Shown piece by piece: positions 47,670-61,600 of a stretch of 64,000 nucleotides of DNA. Source of the DNA: Carallia brachiata (taxonomy: Eukaryota > Streptophyta > Magnoliopsida > Malpighiales > Rhizophoraceae); the NCBI GenBank assembly GCA_021464245.1, contig JADCRB010000043.1, positions 5,264,794 through 5,328,793 on the forward strand, in the 5' to 3' direction. The position numbers and the translations under genes are program-made. Each line of letters begins with the position of its first letter. The stretch's first letter is position 1. Under the pieces are notes generated by a model. It was not told the origin of the DNA and ran no database searches. It was given only the letters and a program-made list of their open reading frames with translations.

Positions 47670-50600
47670 TCATGCAATTTCGCCCATCACTGCAGCCTTG
47701 ATCCGTTCAACCGTGCACCTAATTAGACTGTTTACAGTTTGTACTGATGAAAGAGAGAGTTTTGCTGTTGGGACTGAATCAACTAGGATCTGAAATGCAA
47801 CAGTCAGAAGGGCACCACCGGACCCAACATCAATAATTCCAACGGGGTTGGATTGGTGTCCATCAGGAAGTATTGCAAAACCTGATGGAAGTAGAGCAAC
47901 ATAATCCGGGTCTCCGCCACTTAGGACAACATTCATGGCAGCAATATCCACTGGTGCATAAATTACATATGAGCCAGTAGAATCGGTGCAGCTCTCTTGT
48001 AATATCAGCATGTTGCTCTGGTTTGAGTTCGTACTCTACAATTTCGTATTTGAACAAACATGTTAGTACTTATTGATCATTTTAATGTGAAAAGATGAAG
48101 GTGCTGGCTCACGCAAATAGTTGCATATTTTCCCAGCTTACATGCACACGGAGCAAAGACACGCAGTTTCCAGGATCGCGGCCATTAGCTATGTGAGCCA
48201 TTTCTTGAACTTCTCCGCCATTTGATAGTATATCCCACTGTAAATACAAATTAAGAAACTCACGTTGATTTTCATCCTTGTTGAATATCTTAATCTGTCT
48301 AGCTACATTGGCAGAGGTGGCAAACCAAGTTTCTTATTGACAGAAATCCATCCTTTTGCAGTTAAACTTTTTCAGTTACCTCACTTCGGTGGTTCTCATC
48401 CCTTAGCAAATCGAACACCCTTTTCGGTGGAACTGGAATCCAGAATGAAGTTGCGGCACTAAGCACAATTCCAGGAGGCCTGCCAGGATCATCCATACTC
48501 TTCTGGTCATGACTCTAACATCATCAGAACTTGTCGTGGATAATGTTGTCCATGCGTGCGCTGTAGAGGCACCAACACCAGTGCAAAAGCTAATCACCAT
48601 TCTTTCAGCCAGCTTCAGCATACTCTTCCTGCCTTCCGGAGTTGTTATTACTGCAAAAGTTTCAAAATTAGGTATGTTTATATCAAGGGAAGCAGGCCCC
48701 ATTTTTTTTTTCTTCTTTGTAGACAATAAAGGTACTACCACAAAGGTCTCCTGCTGGAATGTTGATGGCCATGGAACTAACAAGGCGTTCGCATTGTCTA
48801 TCTAAGGTAGCTACCCAACGTTTTGCTCCAAAAGCAAGACCCGAATCAACTAAGCGTCTGTATAAATTATGAACCGATCTGTCATCCACTTCAATGTGCT
48901 CAACCCATGTCACCTGCACACAAAATGAACTGTGGTTGTTAGACTACACTGCCTGCTACTGTCCTGAAGCAAGGAAGAACAGCAACAGAGCAACTGATCA
49001 GGTTTGTGGCCAGTAATATTAGGTTTGAATCACTACCTTTGAATAACCATTTGGCAGTTGTTCAATTAAACAACCCGATGGCCTTCTTCTGCTCCTTGAT
49101 ATTGGACTCGGGTGTAAATTGTCTAAGGAAACATCAGCCACTGCCCAAATCCCATCAGCATGCTCTTTACAGTACCTTACGAAGTAGTTTTCCCGAGTCG
49201 GAACAAGTGGTGAAGGTACTTGGAATTCAGATATCATCTGCCAAAAACAAAGTGTAGGGTACTTCTTTATAAGTTAGTTAGGATAAAACATTTGAGTTAT
49301 TCACACATAACATTTTGGTATTGGAGAATCTTGTCAAATCCTTTAATACCACTTGCAAGGCTCCATTATAGTTTCCAGCCACTCCTGTCGATAGGACTTC
49401 CAGTGTCACTGCTCTTGATACAATACCACAAAACACAGTTGACCATTGATTCTGAGAAATCAACGACGATTGATCAACATTCGTTAGTTAAGTCTAGAGG
49501 CTCTTAATATGAGACAATAGTACTAATACCCAACTATACAAATCAGAATGCAAACCTACCGCATCCATGAGAATCTCAACAAGGTTAACATGATTCATAA
49601 TAACAACAGCAGATTCCCTTGAAGCTTCAGATCTTAATCCCAATGTTTTGGCCCAATTCCCCTCGGAAATGTTCTTAGATATTCCTCTTCATTCAGCACC
49701 TCAGTAGCATTCTCCGGGAACCCACAAGGGTTCCCTGACCTGAGCCATTCTCATAAGCTCCTCCATTGCTGCAACAGCAAGTTCCACTATCAATGGCTTG
49801 TCTGCCTCGCTTGGCCCAGTGACTGATCGAAGAAGATCGGTGGCTCCATACATCTCTCCTACATAGCTCGCCTGCGAACTGAAATTGCTACCGACAAGAT
49901 CAAGAGATCTGGAAGGCAAACCAGGAGAAAGGTGGGGAAGAGAAGCAAATGGTTTGCCAACATACTTAGCAGCAATTGCAGATATCCTGTCAATCTGCAA
50001 ACAAAAAAGAAAACATTAAGTTCAACCAATTGTCATCATAAACTGTACGTAGAACTAACAAGAATAACTGATCTAGTAAGCTCTTTCTTTTTGTTTTTTT
50101 TTTTTTCATTTTTGTTGCAATGACCTCTTCTCGTAAACGAGCATTTTCAATCCTCAGATGCTGCTCATCAAAGGACATCTCTCCAAGCACAGCTGGGGCA
50201 CCACAGCTAGGACATGAGGCATTACTCATTGCTTCCTTGCACCTACTATTTTCAGCACGAAGTTTTTCATTCTCGGCCTTAAGGATTGAGTTCTCATGGC
50301 GTTCATGTTGGGCCTATAATAGAGATTATATTGTAGAGCAGTAAGTTACAAGGAATTGTTGACAGTATTAGACTGACAATCAAGGAAAATGAAAATTCTA
50401 GCACAAGAATGTTAGCCTCTCGACATATGTAATTAAAATTATTAGTAAGCTCAAACCTATTGGCAAAATTGTATGTTAACATATTAGGAATGCTGAAATA
50501 AAAATGATGAGTTGAAAAACATCCATCTCTATCTGATATATCAGAGCTGATCTTGAAATCAAGAAGAATGAACTCTTGTTAAAAGGCCCACTCGAGAAGT

Positions 50601-53600
50601 GAAGCTTAGGCAATGTTGAAATCAAGTGATGAAAGTTGTAAGGAAATCGAAGTGTAGCTTAGGGAATTTGCAATCACTACTAAACAAATCTCACATCAAA
50701 ACCAAAGACCTATAAATTCAATGAGTGTAATCAATGACGAGCTAAAAAACTAAAACAAATCGTAAGTCGAAACAAAACAACATATAAACTCAATTCTTAT
50801 GACAAACACGACTTATAAACTCAAGAACTGAATTCTTAAGGGTTGTAGGAATCCTATGGCAACAAGAATGCTCACTCGTTAGAAGACCCATTGTAGAAGC
50901 GTAGCTTAGGAAATGTTGAAATCAAGTGATGAAGGTTTCTAGGGAATCTATGACAACTAGAATGCACTCCACCGGAAGGCCCATTGAGTCTAGCTCAGTT
51001 AGTTTTGTTGTCTCATGTGACTTCTTTGTTGATGCCAGCAGGTTGGAGGTGTTTGGAGGGTTTTAGTGGTGGTAGTTTGTTGGCTTTTTTGGCATGTTTT
51101 CTTTGTAGTAGGAGGATTGATTGGTAGTAGGAGGGGCAGGATTTGATAAGGTGGTAGAAGACATTGGTTTTTATTCTTGTTTTTGTTATGGCCTTAATTT
51201 TAACGGGCGCTTCTCATTTTTATGTAGTCATAATTACCATGTAGCATGTGGTGCAATTGGGGGGAGGGGTGTTTCAGTTTGGGTCTCAGCTGAATGTGAC
51301 AGTTTTGGCAGTCTTGCGGGTGTTTGTGTTTTTTTCTTAGTCTATGTGATGATTGTTGGAGAGTACTTGGTGGAATAAGGTTTGCGTGGGGATTTGTGGA
51401 TTTTAGCATGGCATTCTTTTGTGATGTTAAGCCTGTACTAGGTTGGATAGGGGAAGGTGTTTGGCATGGTCTTCTGTGACTTCTTTGTTGATGTCAGTAG
51501 GTTGGAGGCGTTTGGAGAGTTTTAGTAGTGGTAGTTTGTTGGCTTTTTTGGCATGTTTTCTTTGTAGTAGGAGAACTGATTGGTAGTAAGAGGGGAATGA
51601 TTGGATAAGGTGGTAGAAGGCATTGGCTTTTTATTCTTGTTTTTGTTATGACCTTATTTTTTAAGGGTGCTTCTCATTTTTATGTAGTCATGATTGCCAT
51701 GTAGCATGTGGTACAATTGGGGGAGAGGGGCGTTTCTATTCAGATCTTAGGTAAATGTGATAGTTTTGGCAGTCTTGCCTAACACGGGTGCTTGTGTTTT
51801 TTTTTTTTTTGGCCTGTGTGATGATTGTTGGAGAGTATTTTGTGGAATGGGATTTGCGTGGGGATTTGTGGATTTCAGCGTGGCATTCTTTTGTAATGTT
51901 AAGCCCACAGTAGGCTTGGTAGGGGAAGGTGTTTGGCATAGCTACTACTTTTTTTGGGGTCCTTATTGTTGAGGATACTTTAATAAAAACTTTCTTGCTA
52001 TTAAAAAAAAAAAAACCATGAAAATGACAAGAAGAATGCAACCTTACTAAATGGAACACTGGAGAATTTGGTTTAGAGAATGTTGAAATCAAGTGAAAAG
52101 GCTTCCATAAAATCCTATGACAACAAGCATAGTGGAAAAGTGTAGCTTAGGGAATATTGAGATCAAGTGATGAAGGTTTCAAGGATATCTAAGTGTAGCT
52201 CAAGGAATGTTGCAATCACTACGAAAACAAATCTCACATTGAAGCCACATGCCTATAAACTCAAGAAGTCATGTGATCAAGTGATGAGCTAAAAAACTAA
52301 AACAAATCTCATATCGAAGCAAAGCAACATATGAGTAGAGCAAAAGACTTATAAAATCAAGAACTCAATTATTGAAATTTAAGGAGAATTCTATGACAAC
52401 AAGAATGAACTTCCATTAGAAGACCCACTGGAGAAGTGTATCTTAGGAAATGTTGAAATCAAGTAATGAATGTTTCCAGAGAATCATATGAAAACAAGAA
52501 TGCGCTCTTATTAGAAGGCCCACTGAAGAAGTATAGCTAAGGGAATGTCGAGACCAAGTGATGAGCTAAAATACTAAAGTAAATATCACATTTAAACAAA
52601 GCAACACATAAGTAGAGCCATATAAAATATAAACCCACGAACTCAATTTTTATACTGTGTTTATAAGAGGGGAAAAGGAGAGAGGGAGAGGAAATATCAC
52701 ATTTAAACAATTGAAGGCCCACTGAAGAAGTATAGCTAAGGGAATGCCAAAATCAAGTGATGAGCTGAAAAACTAAGGCAAATATCACATTAAAACAAAG
52801 CAACACATAAGTAGAGCCAAATAAAATATAAACCCAAGAACTCAAATTTTATATTGTGTTTATAAGAGGGGAAAAGAAGAGAGGGAAAGGAAAATAGAAG
52901 AACAAGAGTAGACACATGTGTTTGGAAAATGCATTTCTAGAGAAAGAAAAGAGGAAGATAAGAAAGTTAATTTTTTCTTTAGCCTAAGGAGGAAAGTACT
53001 AATTATCTATTTTTTTACTAAAATCTATTACCTTCATTATATTTTAAAAAACAATAAATTTACCTAAAACAAAAAAAAAATCTTTATATTCTTTAAAAGT
53101 GGATTGAATTTACTAAAACTTATTAAATTAGATTTATAGAAATATTTTGTATATAATTTATATATCAAATATTTTTAGTAATACAGGTAATATATTTTTT
53201 CTTTGTATTACAAAAAAATTGACAATGTTACACAATTTTCAGTCTTTTCTAAATAAAAAATTTTTAGTTTTATTCTCTCCCCTTTCATTGCGCTTCCTCA
53301 AACATAAAAAGATCGAAAATTTTTCGATTCTCAAATTTTCGTTTCCCCTATTTTCCTCCCTATAACCTTCCCCGACTACTTTTTATCAAAACACAGGGTT
53401 AAGGTCCAGGGAAAGTTGAACTCAGCTTGTTCCTTGATATTTGGCTTAGCCTGATATGCATAGATAGAAGATTACCTTCATCTGGGTGCGCTTGTTTTGG
53501 AACCAAAATTTGATTTGCAAAGGTTCCAACCCCAGCTCACGGCCGAGCTCCTTCCTTTGCTTGTCATCTGGGTGCGGGCACTCCTTGAAAAAACTGATGA

Positions 53601-53889
53601 TCAAAGTTCAGATATTCTCAAAACGTCCAAATTGCCAAACTAGTAACGAATTGAGATTTTACATGAAATCTTACGCTTCCATTTCTTGGATTTGCCGTTG
53701 AGTATGACGATGATAACGCTTCCTTTTTGGCCGTTGATTGGGATCATCATCTCCGGAGAGAGCATCGTTGGTTTCGGTGCCTGATTTAGTCTCATAATCG
53801 TCATCTTTCAGCCTCCCCAATTCGTTTTCTGAGGATTTCGAGGTCATATCAAACATATGATGACTCTCAAACATGTTTGGCTGGAACAT
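47670..53889 (-). pseudogene. HD-ZIP IV homeobox gene (ATML1/PDF2 type) with three frame breaks
   Basis: Ten coding exons can be placed: 53,889-53,675, 53,593-53,476, 50,313-50,125, 49,994-49,560, 49,451-49,350, 49,237-49,037, 48,913-48,739, 48,650-48,380, 48,237-48,142 and 48,035-47,670, about 722 codons. The N-terminus [15 protein letters not shown] is that of the ATML1/PDF2 group. The homeodomain ([18 protein letters not shown] through [12 protein letters not shown]) spans exons 1-2. Exon 3 is the leucine zipper with the CPSCGAP loop. The START domain begins in exon 4. Family members keep epidermal (L1) identity. Three single-base breaks are seen: an extra G at 49,721-49,723 (stop TGA at 49,701-49,703), a missing base near 49,645 and a missing base near 48,501. 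Splice sites look normal. It is either a recent pseudogene or an intact gene with homopolymer sequencing errors. Confidence 0.85.
50314..53475 (-). other. Large second intron of the HD-ZIP IV gene, repeat-filled
   Basis: 3.16 kb between the homeodomain and zipper exons. It holds about seven degenerate copies of a 60-100 bp unit with TGTTGAAATCAAGTGATGA and GTAGCTTAGGGAATGTTG (about 50,580-50,960 and 52,075-52,790). Between them is a 460-bp tandem duplication (51,021 and 51,481) ending in TTTAATAAAAACTTTCTTGC and a poly-A run at about 52,003, which looks like a LINE 3' end. Frames within it are not conserved between the repeats. Confidence 0.6.
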
Positions 53890-54800
53890 TTGACAAACCC
53901 CAAAAGCTTCTGAGGTTCTATGTCGGTTGAAATCTAATCTGCAAGAAAATGAGTACAAAATAAAGCGTTCAACATGCGGTTTTGTAAAGAAAAATGTTTA
54001 GATTGTTGGCAGAAGGAGGAGAGGAGAACTCAGGAGAGTAGCAAACATAATTTATGTCTCAGAGATTGAGTCCTCCTTAAGCACAAAGAATATAAGAGGT
54101 AGAGAGAGGGATTAAAAGTTAAAACAAATCTTCATACTCTGCAACATGATAAATATTAGATGAACTTTATAAGGCAATATATCTGTATCCAACTGACAAA
54201 ATTCTTGCTGACGCATGCATGTTCCGCGAGGCTCTCGCATACTGTGGGGTCTAATTTGATAAGATGTACCACAGAAAAAAGTCAACAAATTTTATTACAT
54301 TGATTAGCACTAAGGAGTTGCAGCTCAGACGCTTGTTGGCAATGCTCACGGAACTAATCTAATGATCCCAGATGCAAAAATTTCCGTCATAAAAGATGGG
54401 AATGAAATTAATAATGCACAAAGAAAAGAAAATGGAACAAAGAAAAAAAAAAAGAAAAATTTTGATACGATTTTCAATAACTAATACAAGGTGAAATCAG
54501 GAGATCATTTAAAAGCGCAGGAATATAACAAAGAAAAGAAGAAGAAGAAGAAATAAAAATAAAAAAAAAAAAGAGAGAAAGGGGTATACCCAGATTGTCT
54601 AGCAGTGATGATGATGACTGAAATCCTGCAACTTTTTTCCTCCCTTAAACTCCCTTATAGAAAGAGAGAATCACCCACAAACCCTAATTAAGCAGGAACT
54701 TCTATCTCTTTCTCTCTCTTTAGCTCTCTCTCTCTCCTCCTCCTTCTCTCCCTCTATCTTTGTCCAAAGTCTCTCAACTTTTGGGTTTCTGGCTTCAAAA
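53890..54800 (-). promoter_or_regulatory. 5' leader and promoter-proximal region of the HD-ZIP IV gene
   Basis: An acceptor (TTGCAG) at about 53,942 and a donor-like GTATAC at about 54,590 suggest a 5' UTR intron. The 54,590-54,780 stretch is CT-rich on the plus strand, GA-rich in the transcript sense, typical of plant 5' UTRs. No TATA box was chosen with confidence. Confidence 0.4.
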
Positions 54801-55523
54801 TGGCTGTTTAGGTTACTCTCGTCTTGTGGCGTGGTGGGGTTAGTTTAATAGATTCTCTGTGAGAGTTGTCGGAGGAAAAGCAGATGAATAAGATAAGTAC
54901 AAGTTGCAAAAGAGCAGGAATGACAACTAGTGGAGTTTGGTCTAAAACCAAGAAAAAAAAAAGTCTAAAGCCTTTTCTAGTCTTACTTACGTGTTCCAAA
55001 GACTAGAATCTTTCGTAAAAAGTATCAAAATAAGTTAGAATATGTCATAAAGAGAGACCAAAGAGTTGACAATAAGTTAACCCCCTTTTGACAACAAAAA
55101 GCCAATTCCAACCAAGAATTGTAACGCCCACGAAGATCTCGCTGAATCAATCTTCTCTCTCTCTCTCTATCTGTCTCTGCAAAAATAATAACCGAAATAT
55201 TATTCCATTTAAAACAAAAAAAAAATCCAAATATAAATTGCAGTCTTGCATTAGCTATAGCTCTAGCTAGGGTAGAAGTGACAATGGAATGGTAGTTGTG
55301 AAAAGCCACTTGATAGTCTCATGTTCACATATAGTATTGGAAAAAGTGGTTAAAAGTCAACAAATGGAGGGTTTGGAGATATGAGTACTGTAATTCATAA
55401 CTCACCCGTTTATATGGAAGCCGACGCTGCAAACCCTTTGTGGTGGGCAGGCCACATTGGTTGGTCGATTGGCTTAAGGAGGTTTGTGGCTTTAAGTTGC
55501 AGAGAAATTAACGTCGACACAGA

Positions 55524-55526
<3 letters not shown>
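54801..55526. other. Gene-free flank upstream of the HD-ZIP IV gene
   Basis: Includes another CT microsatellite at about 55,153-55,170 and no supported gene. The 110-codon frame at 55,381 runs into the GA repeat and is not credible. Confidence 0.35.

Positions 55527-55568
<42 letters not shown>
55527..55568 (+). repeat. (GA)n microsatellite
   Basis: About 21 uninterrupted GA repeats, with a second shorter GA run at about 55,751-55,773. GA/CT runs are frequent in plant promoters and can bind BBR/BPC factors. Here they lie 1.6 kb upstream of the HD-ZIP start. Confidence 0.9.
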
Positions 55569-55571
<3 letters not shown>

Positions 55572-55773
55572 AGACAAGGAAAGAAAAAAAAGGTGGGGGA
55601 GAAGAGGTAGAGATGGTTTAAAGAAGAAGGCAGAGAAAGGAAAGAAGAAAGGGAACAGGTGGAGAGGGTGTGGCAGCAAAGGAGTTATTGCAGGCGTTGA
55701 GAGGTTGCGATAGCATTTATGGATGGGTGGAGAGGTGTGTAAATGCTCTAGAGAGAGAGAGAGAGAGAGAGAG

Positions 55774-58582
55774 GAGACTTGATGCTTTGAATTCCTCTTA
55801 GGGCCATTTTCACTCTCAGTGCATCTCAAATCTCAGTAGTTGGTAAACTCTATGACGTAAACCCTCGTCATGTTCATGTATGTAAATGTGAATCCATGAA
55901 CATGCCTGTGATTGAACCCGAGAGTCCTCACTGGCCCAGATGCCAGGGCATATTTAATAGCTGGCACGCTTAATGAAAAAGTATTTCTTTCGGATAAGTG
56001 AGGAGTTACTGTTTTATTAAAAATGTTATAGAGACGTGAGAAATGATTTGACGTTGGATAAGGACTCAAAAATGTATAATTATAGTTGTTAATAGCATTT
56101 TTTTTATTTTCGTGCTCGATAATCAATCAGTTTTGTTACATGCATAACACGTAAATATTCTTGTGTTATTTTTTTCGTAGAAAAGATTTATTCAAAAGAA
56201 AATACGTACGTGATTGAGTACCGTATAATCAAATGCTATATGTTGATGTCAAATAATTTTATAGAGGTACTACAAAAATTGACCATCTTAAGTATGACTA
56301 ACGATGTAAATTTATGGTTTCTTTAAATAAATATATCGACCAAAATTAGAATATTTAACCACTATATCTCGATCAAAACTATTGTAATGACAAATATATA
56401 AGTTTTGCAGGCATTCTCATTTAGTAGAAAAGCTCAATGAGCTTTTTTTTTTTTTTTTTTAGGAGTAGATAGATGGATTTTAATTACCTTTCAATTTTCA
56501 ATAGATAGGGGTGTTTGGCTACAATGATAAAACACAAAGGTTGTGTAAAAATTTAAATAAAGGCCTTTGAAAGATCAAAAGACTATTTTGGCCATTTATG
56601 ATCAACAATTGTAAAAAATGCAGCACTGTTGTAAAAATTTAAATTAAAAGCATTTGGAAGATCAAAAGACTTCATTTTGCCATTAATGATCAAAAAGTTT
56701 AAAAAAAATGCGGACTTTGTTTTTGTAATTAGTTTGATGAGTTTGAAATAAGTATTTAAGTGTAACTAAAAGTAGTGAGTCTACAAATGATAAATATAAT
56801 TTCAAAGAGTATGAATCTATGTCTCCTCTATTATTTATGAAAAACTCATGAGTAAGCATACAATAAAGATGACAACATGAACAAAACAAACTATGTCAAA
56901 CTTTCTTGGGAAAAATCATTTTAACATGCACACCAAGAGACACACAACAAGAAATGGAGAATTCAAAATTGTGATTACCTTCTGACTAATTTGATATAGA
57001 GTCAAACTAATAGAACTTCCAAAGAGTAAGAAGGCAAACTAGTGGAAAAATGTCACATACTTGCAAGAGGTCAGAACGTAAGAGATTTTGACACTATAGA
57101 CAAACTATAAAGAAGATGCCACTATGGACAAACTCTAGGAGTCAATTTCTTCAAACGGCCCAAAAAAGAAGAGATAAAACAATCAAGTACAATTCACACA
57201 TATAAAATATTGTCACAAAGAAGGAACACCAAACATTATAACTGATAAAGCTTACCTTGCAACGTTGAGGATTAAGCCTTCTTCACTCATAAGAGGAGCA
57301 ATTTGTGAGCTTTACATGCAAAAAACATAAAAGTTTAAGACACCCACGAGTTGAAAAAAAGAGAATAAAATCAAAATGAGATTTAAAATTGGAAATTAAT
57401 TATACTCAACCTTGCAAACCAGGTATCAGCCACACTTCCTCAAGAACCTGGGGGAAAAATCTGCGAGTTGTAGGAAAGAAAAAAAAAAAAAAAACAGAGA
57501 GAGAACAGTGCCAAGTTCTACTATATTTGACCACGAATGCACTGATTATTCTTCACGACCGATGGACAGTTTATATAGATCTTAATAGGACTTAATTGGC
57601 AAATTAAAGGTATCCATAATTAAATGTTTCATCAAATCTCATTGACAACAAATTAATGACATTGTATTGGGAGTGATCTCAAAAAAGATTTATTAGGCTA
57701 GAATAAAAGGATAGGTATGCCAAATGGTAAGCTTGTGCCATACATTTTTGGCTGTTTGTAGAAATAGCCTTTTGCTCCCAATACAAAGTGTAATTGAATT
57801 TTCTCTTGTGGAATTACTCATAAAATTAAATCATTGTTTTGGTTACTTCTTATGGGCCTATAGTGCCATATAGGTTTTTTTGTTTATGCCGCAAGTATAA
57901 TTGACCTCCAAAAGACATTGAAACTGTCGAGAAAGGAAAAATTGTCAAATTAACAATCTCAAGTTTTAGTTTTTTTTTTTTTTTTTTAACTTGGTAATAG
58001 CTAGTTTATGACTTATGAGTCTGTTAGTAGTCAATAGAGTATTAGGATGAACTATTAAACAACACTTTGGTAGATTGCAAACTTGTGTTTGACAGATTGA
58101 TCCAAATAGAGCATTTATGATTGTGTAGGTGAGTCGAACTCCTGACCACACTTATGCTACTCTAAGTGGTGACCGTCTTTGAATAGTTGAGAAGATTCAT
58201 TTCAATTTCGATCAATCATATGAGAGACAAGGAAATTTTATAAATTAAAGACGAAAAACGCTAAGAGTACATCTTAAGTTTCAATTGATTTTATATGGAT
58301 ATGAAAGTAAAAGTAAAACAAACCCAATCTCGGTTAAAATGGCATTTGCTCATTCGCCATATAGCTCTATTTGCTAATGCATTTTAACTTACGTTGAGGT
58401 ATGTTCAGTCTGCACACAACGAAAAGATCAATCTTCCCGTCCTTTGACCATCTATCACACTTATCTTCCTATTTTCTTTCCTTGCGTCTCATTGATTTTG
58501 TGGTGGCCAAATATTGAGGGGTGAGTGGGTTAGGGACTTAGGGCTGTAATCGATCTAGTTAAGTAATTGTCTAAATTGTCTT
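55774..58582. other. Gene-free region
   Basis: AT-rich DNA with no reading frame above 100 codons and no domain I recognise. Local repeats: AAGATCAAAAGACT words at 56,570 and 56,655. Around 58,105-58,150 there is a reverse-strand GGAGTTCGACTCAC, an RNA polymerase III B-box-like word that may mark a SINE. AACTTGGTAATAGCTAGTT occurs at about 57,987 after a poly-T run and again at about 58,659. Confidence 0.4.
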
Positions 58583-58624
58583 CCTAAAAAATTATATTAA
58601 CTCATGATAATATAATTTTTTAGG
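58583..58624. repeat. Perfect 17-bp inverted repeat (hairpin)
   Basis: Arms CCTAAAAAATTATATTA and its exact complement surround an 8-bp loop ACTCATGA. The hairpin is flanked by near-identical words AATCGATCTAGTTA at about 58,551 and 58,628, resembling a target duplication of a very small foldback insertion. Confidence 0.75.
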
Positions 58625-61600
58625 AACAATCGATCTAGTTAGTTTTTTTTTTTTTTTTAACTTGGTAATAGCTAGTTGACCAGGTAAAGTCCTGCAAGTG
58701 TACAGGTCCGATCGTAGTAATAAAATTCTGGTGAATACTCCAGGTGTCGAACCCAAAGGAACAAAGAATTAATTATGATTTAAGTTATTCAAACTGAAAG
58801 TTTTATGTTGAGAAAATTAATGAGAAGCAGAATTATTAAACTAAAAATTAAACAATTTAACTAATAGAAAATCAGAGGCAAATTAATTAAAACTAAACAC
58901 AAGATAGAGGGTACCAAGGTTATGGGTTTTCACTTTAGAAGGGGCTGAATTACATGAATTTTGTGGATTAATGATTTGAATGTCAATTCTTCTTCTTTAG
59001 TTAATGTTCCTTGTCAAGCAACTCTAACCGTATTCAATCTAATTGTGATCTTCTCTCGAACTCACACAAAGTAGATTAAACTCATTAAGAACATAGAATT
59101 TCTAACGACATCATATAAACTTATCTCATGTCTGACTCAAAGTTCATATGTTTATCTATTTAGTGCACGATTATGTCTCATCTGTCGATCTCAACATAAA
59201 TCCTATGACTACTTTCATGATGGCCAGACACAAAAGTATATTTAAGAACAAAATAGATAAATCAAATCAAGCTCTCAACATATAATAGTAATATAATCAA
59301 AAGAACTATAAAATATCTACAAAAAATCATATAATCCAACCCTAAATTAGGCTACATCCCTTTCGCTCTAGTTTAGGGTTCTAGCTACTCATGCTAAAAA
59401 CCAAAGTTAAGCAAATATCTAATATCATTAAGTTCAAAAGAAAAAGAAGGAAAAGAAAAGGAATCGAAAAACTCGTTTCCAATGTCTTCGTGTTCCTTCC
59501 TTATGCTCTTTTTCTTTTCGCTCTCTACGCTTTTTCTCTGTCTTGTGTCTACAAGAATAGCCTCCAAAAGTCCTCTAACTCTGCTGTAACTTCAGTATTT
59601 ATAGTTCCCTCAAATAATAAAATTGTAACCCCTAAAGAGTCCAAATTTGAGTCGGAAAAGGATTAGTAAATTTTCTGGACAGTTTCAACCCTGTATCTTC
59701 AGACCCAACTTTTGACCCCTTCCACGTAGAATCCGAAGTTTGTCAAAACAGAAAAGTTGTAACTTTATCTCTTAGCTTCGATTCAGATTAAGAATCATTC
59801 GATTCTGACTTGCATAGAGGAAGTTATAGCTGAAAAATCGAGCAGTGCGCAAAGTTGTGAAATTTGCCCGAATAGTATCAAATCCGCTCCAATTACTTCT
59901 ATTTGCATCCAATTGACCTACAAAATATAAAATAACAAATAAAAGTAAAATCCACCAATAATCATAATATTTGCATAAATAAATATGAAATCAAATACCA
60001 AATTACACGTAATATTTATGCAAATATTGAATCTATCAAATTCCCCCACACTTGAACTGTTGCTTGTCCTCAAGCAATTCAAAAATATCATATAACCTTC
60101 ACGAAAATTCCATTCAAATCGAATTCTTCAAATAGTGCCTCATTAACACATTACAAGATCAATCTAAAAATATCACTCAAAACTTCACTAATCAAATATA
60201 ATCAATAGCATTCTCATTCCCCACAAAACACGTTTTACATTGATTAATCATGTGTAAGAACCCTTTATTAATCAATGATAACGCTTAGTTATCGTCATGT
60301 AGAAAGTAATCACACACACTCATCCAAAATCCAAGGACAAAAATCATCTTCTCTTAAAAATACAAAACCACAACAGGGATCAATAGAAAATAATTATTTA
60401 AATTTTTTTTTAATGTAACAGAGGCTTTAATACTCTTCTCTAAATACTGACATGCTTTTTGACATGACTACCATCACTTGTGGTGTCGGTACCCGATTAC
60501 TACTTCACAAATAGATATTTAGAGTGTTTTGCATACTCATAATTCAAGTTACTTTTTGACGTGAAGACCAACAATTATAATGCTGACCCCCAGTTACTCA
60601 GTAACTCAAAATAGCAGAGTAGATGACATATTAACAACTTGCAAGCCTCATTTTCAATTCTTAAATCATATCCCCAAAATTCTTTAGAAGAAGAGAAGAT
60701 AACATTTGTTCAAGTACTTTAAATGAGTGTACATAATTAAAAACTACGTGAAAATCTCTAAAGCTAGCATATCTCTTTAAAAGATCATCGCATAACTTTA
60801 AAAGTAAATTAGAAATAAAAAATTCTCAAGTGGAGAACAAGTTCACTACTAACTATCTCTAACTAGCTAATGTCAAATACTACTCAAAGACCAACCTTGC
60901 ATGCATTAGTACTATCATCGACGTCCAAAAATTCAACTCAAATAGAATTCAAGTGAAGCTCATGTAAAATCATGCAAGCACACAAAAATTAGCATTAAAG
61001 AGTAAATATTTTTTTTTGTTGCAAAAAATTCAAAAGAACACATCTCCCCCACACTTAGCCAACATTATCCTCAATGTTGCAATAAAAACATAACTGAAAG
61101 GAAAAGCAAACAAAGAGGACGAAACTACCCAGATAGAGCGGAGGAGAAAAGCAACCCTCACGTGCGCCACCATCATCGAACAAACAACCTTAGAATCACT
61201 AACAGGAGACAAGAAAAGTAAAGACAAAGATAAAAGAACAGAGAGCAAAAATATGTGATAGCTAAAATTCTAGAAAGCAGATAAATCTAATCCTAAAGAA
61301 TCTAAGTCATTGAAAAGGAAAAACAAAAACAAAAACGACGCAAGCAATACAAAAAACTAGATGCAAGGAATAAGATAAAATCAAGGAGGAGGTGGGCAAG
61401 CAGCGAGAGCATCCATAAGTTGAAGCAATTGGTGCTCCGGAGTCTCCAAAATCTAGTGCAATAGCTTATAACCAAGGTAGAACCCTCTCCAATAAGAAGA
61501 AAAACCAAAAGTTTAGGGAAAATAAAATTAGAAGGCTTTAAGAGAAAGATAGGTAGAGGAAAGAAGAATGAGAGAAACTTGAAGGATAATGGATGCTTGG

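Noticed and set aside
55381..55829. 110- and 139-codon frames crossing the GA microsatellite
   Set aside because: The frames consist largely of RERERE or SLSLSL from the dinucleotide repeat.
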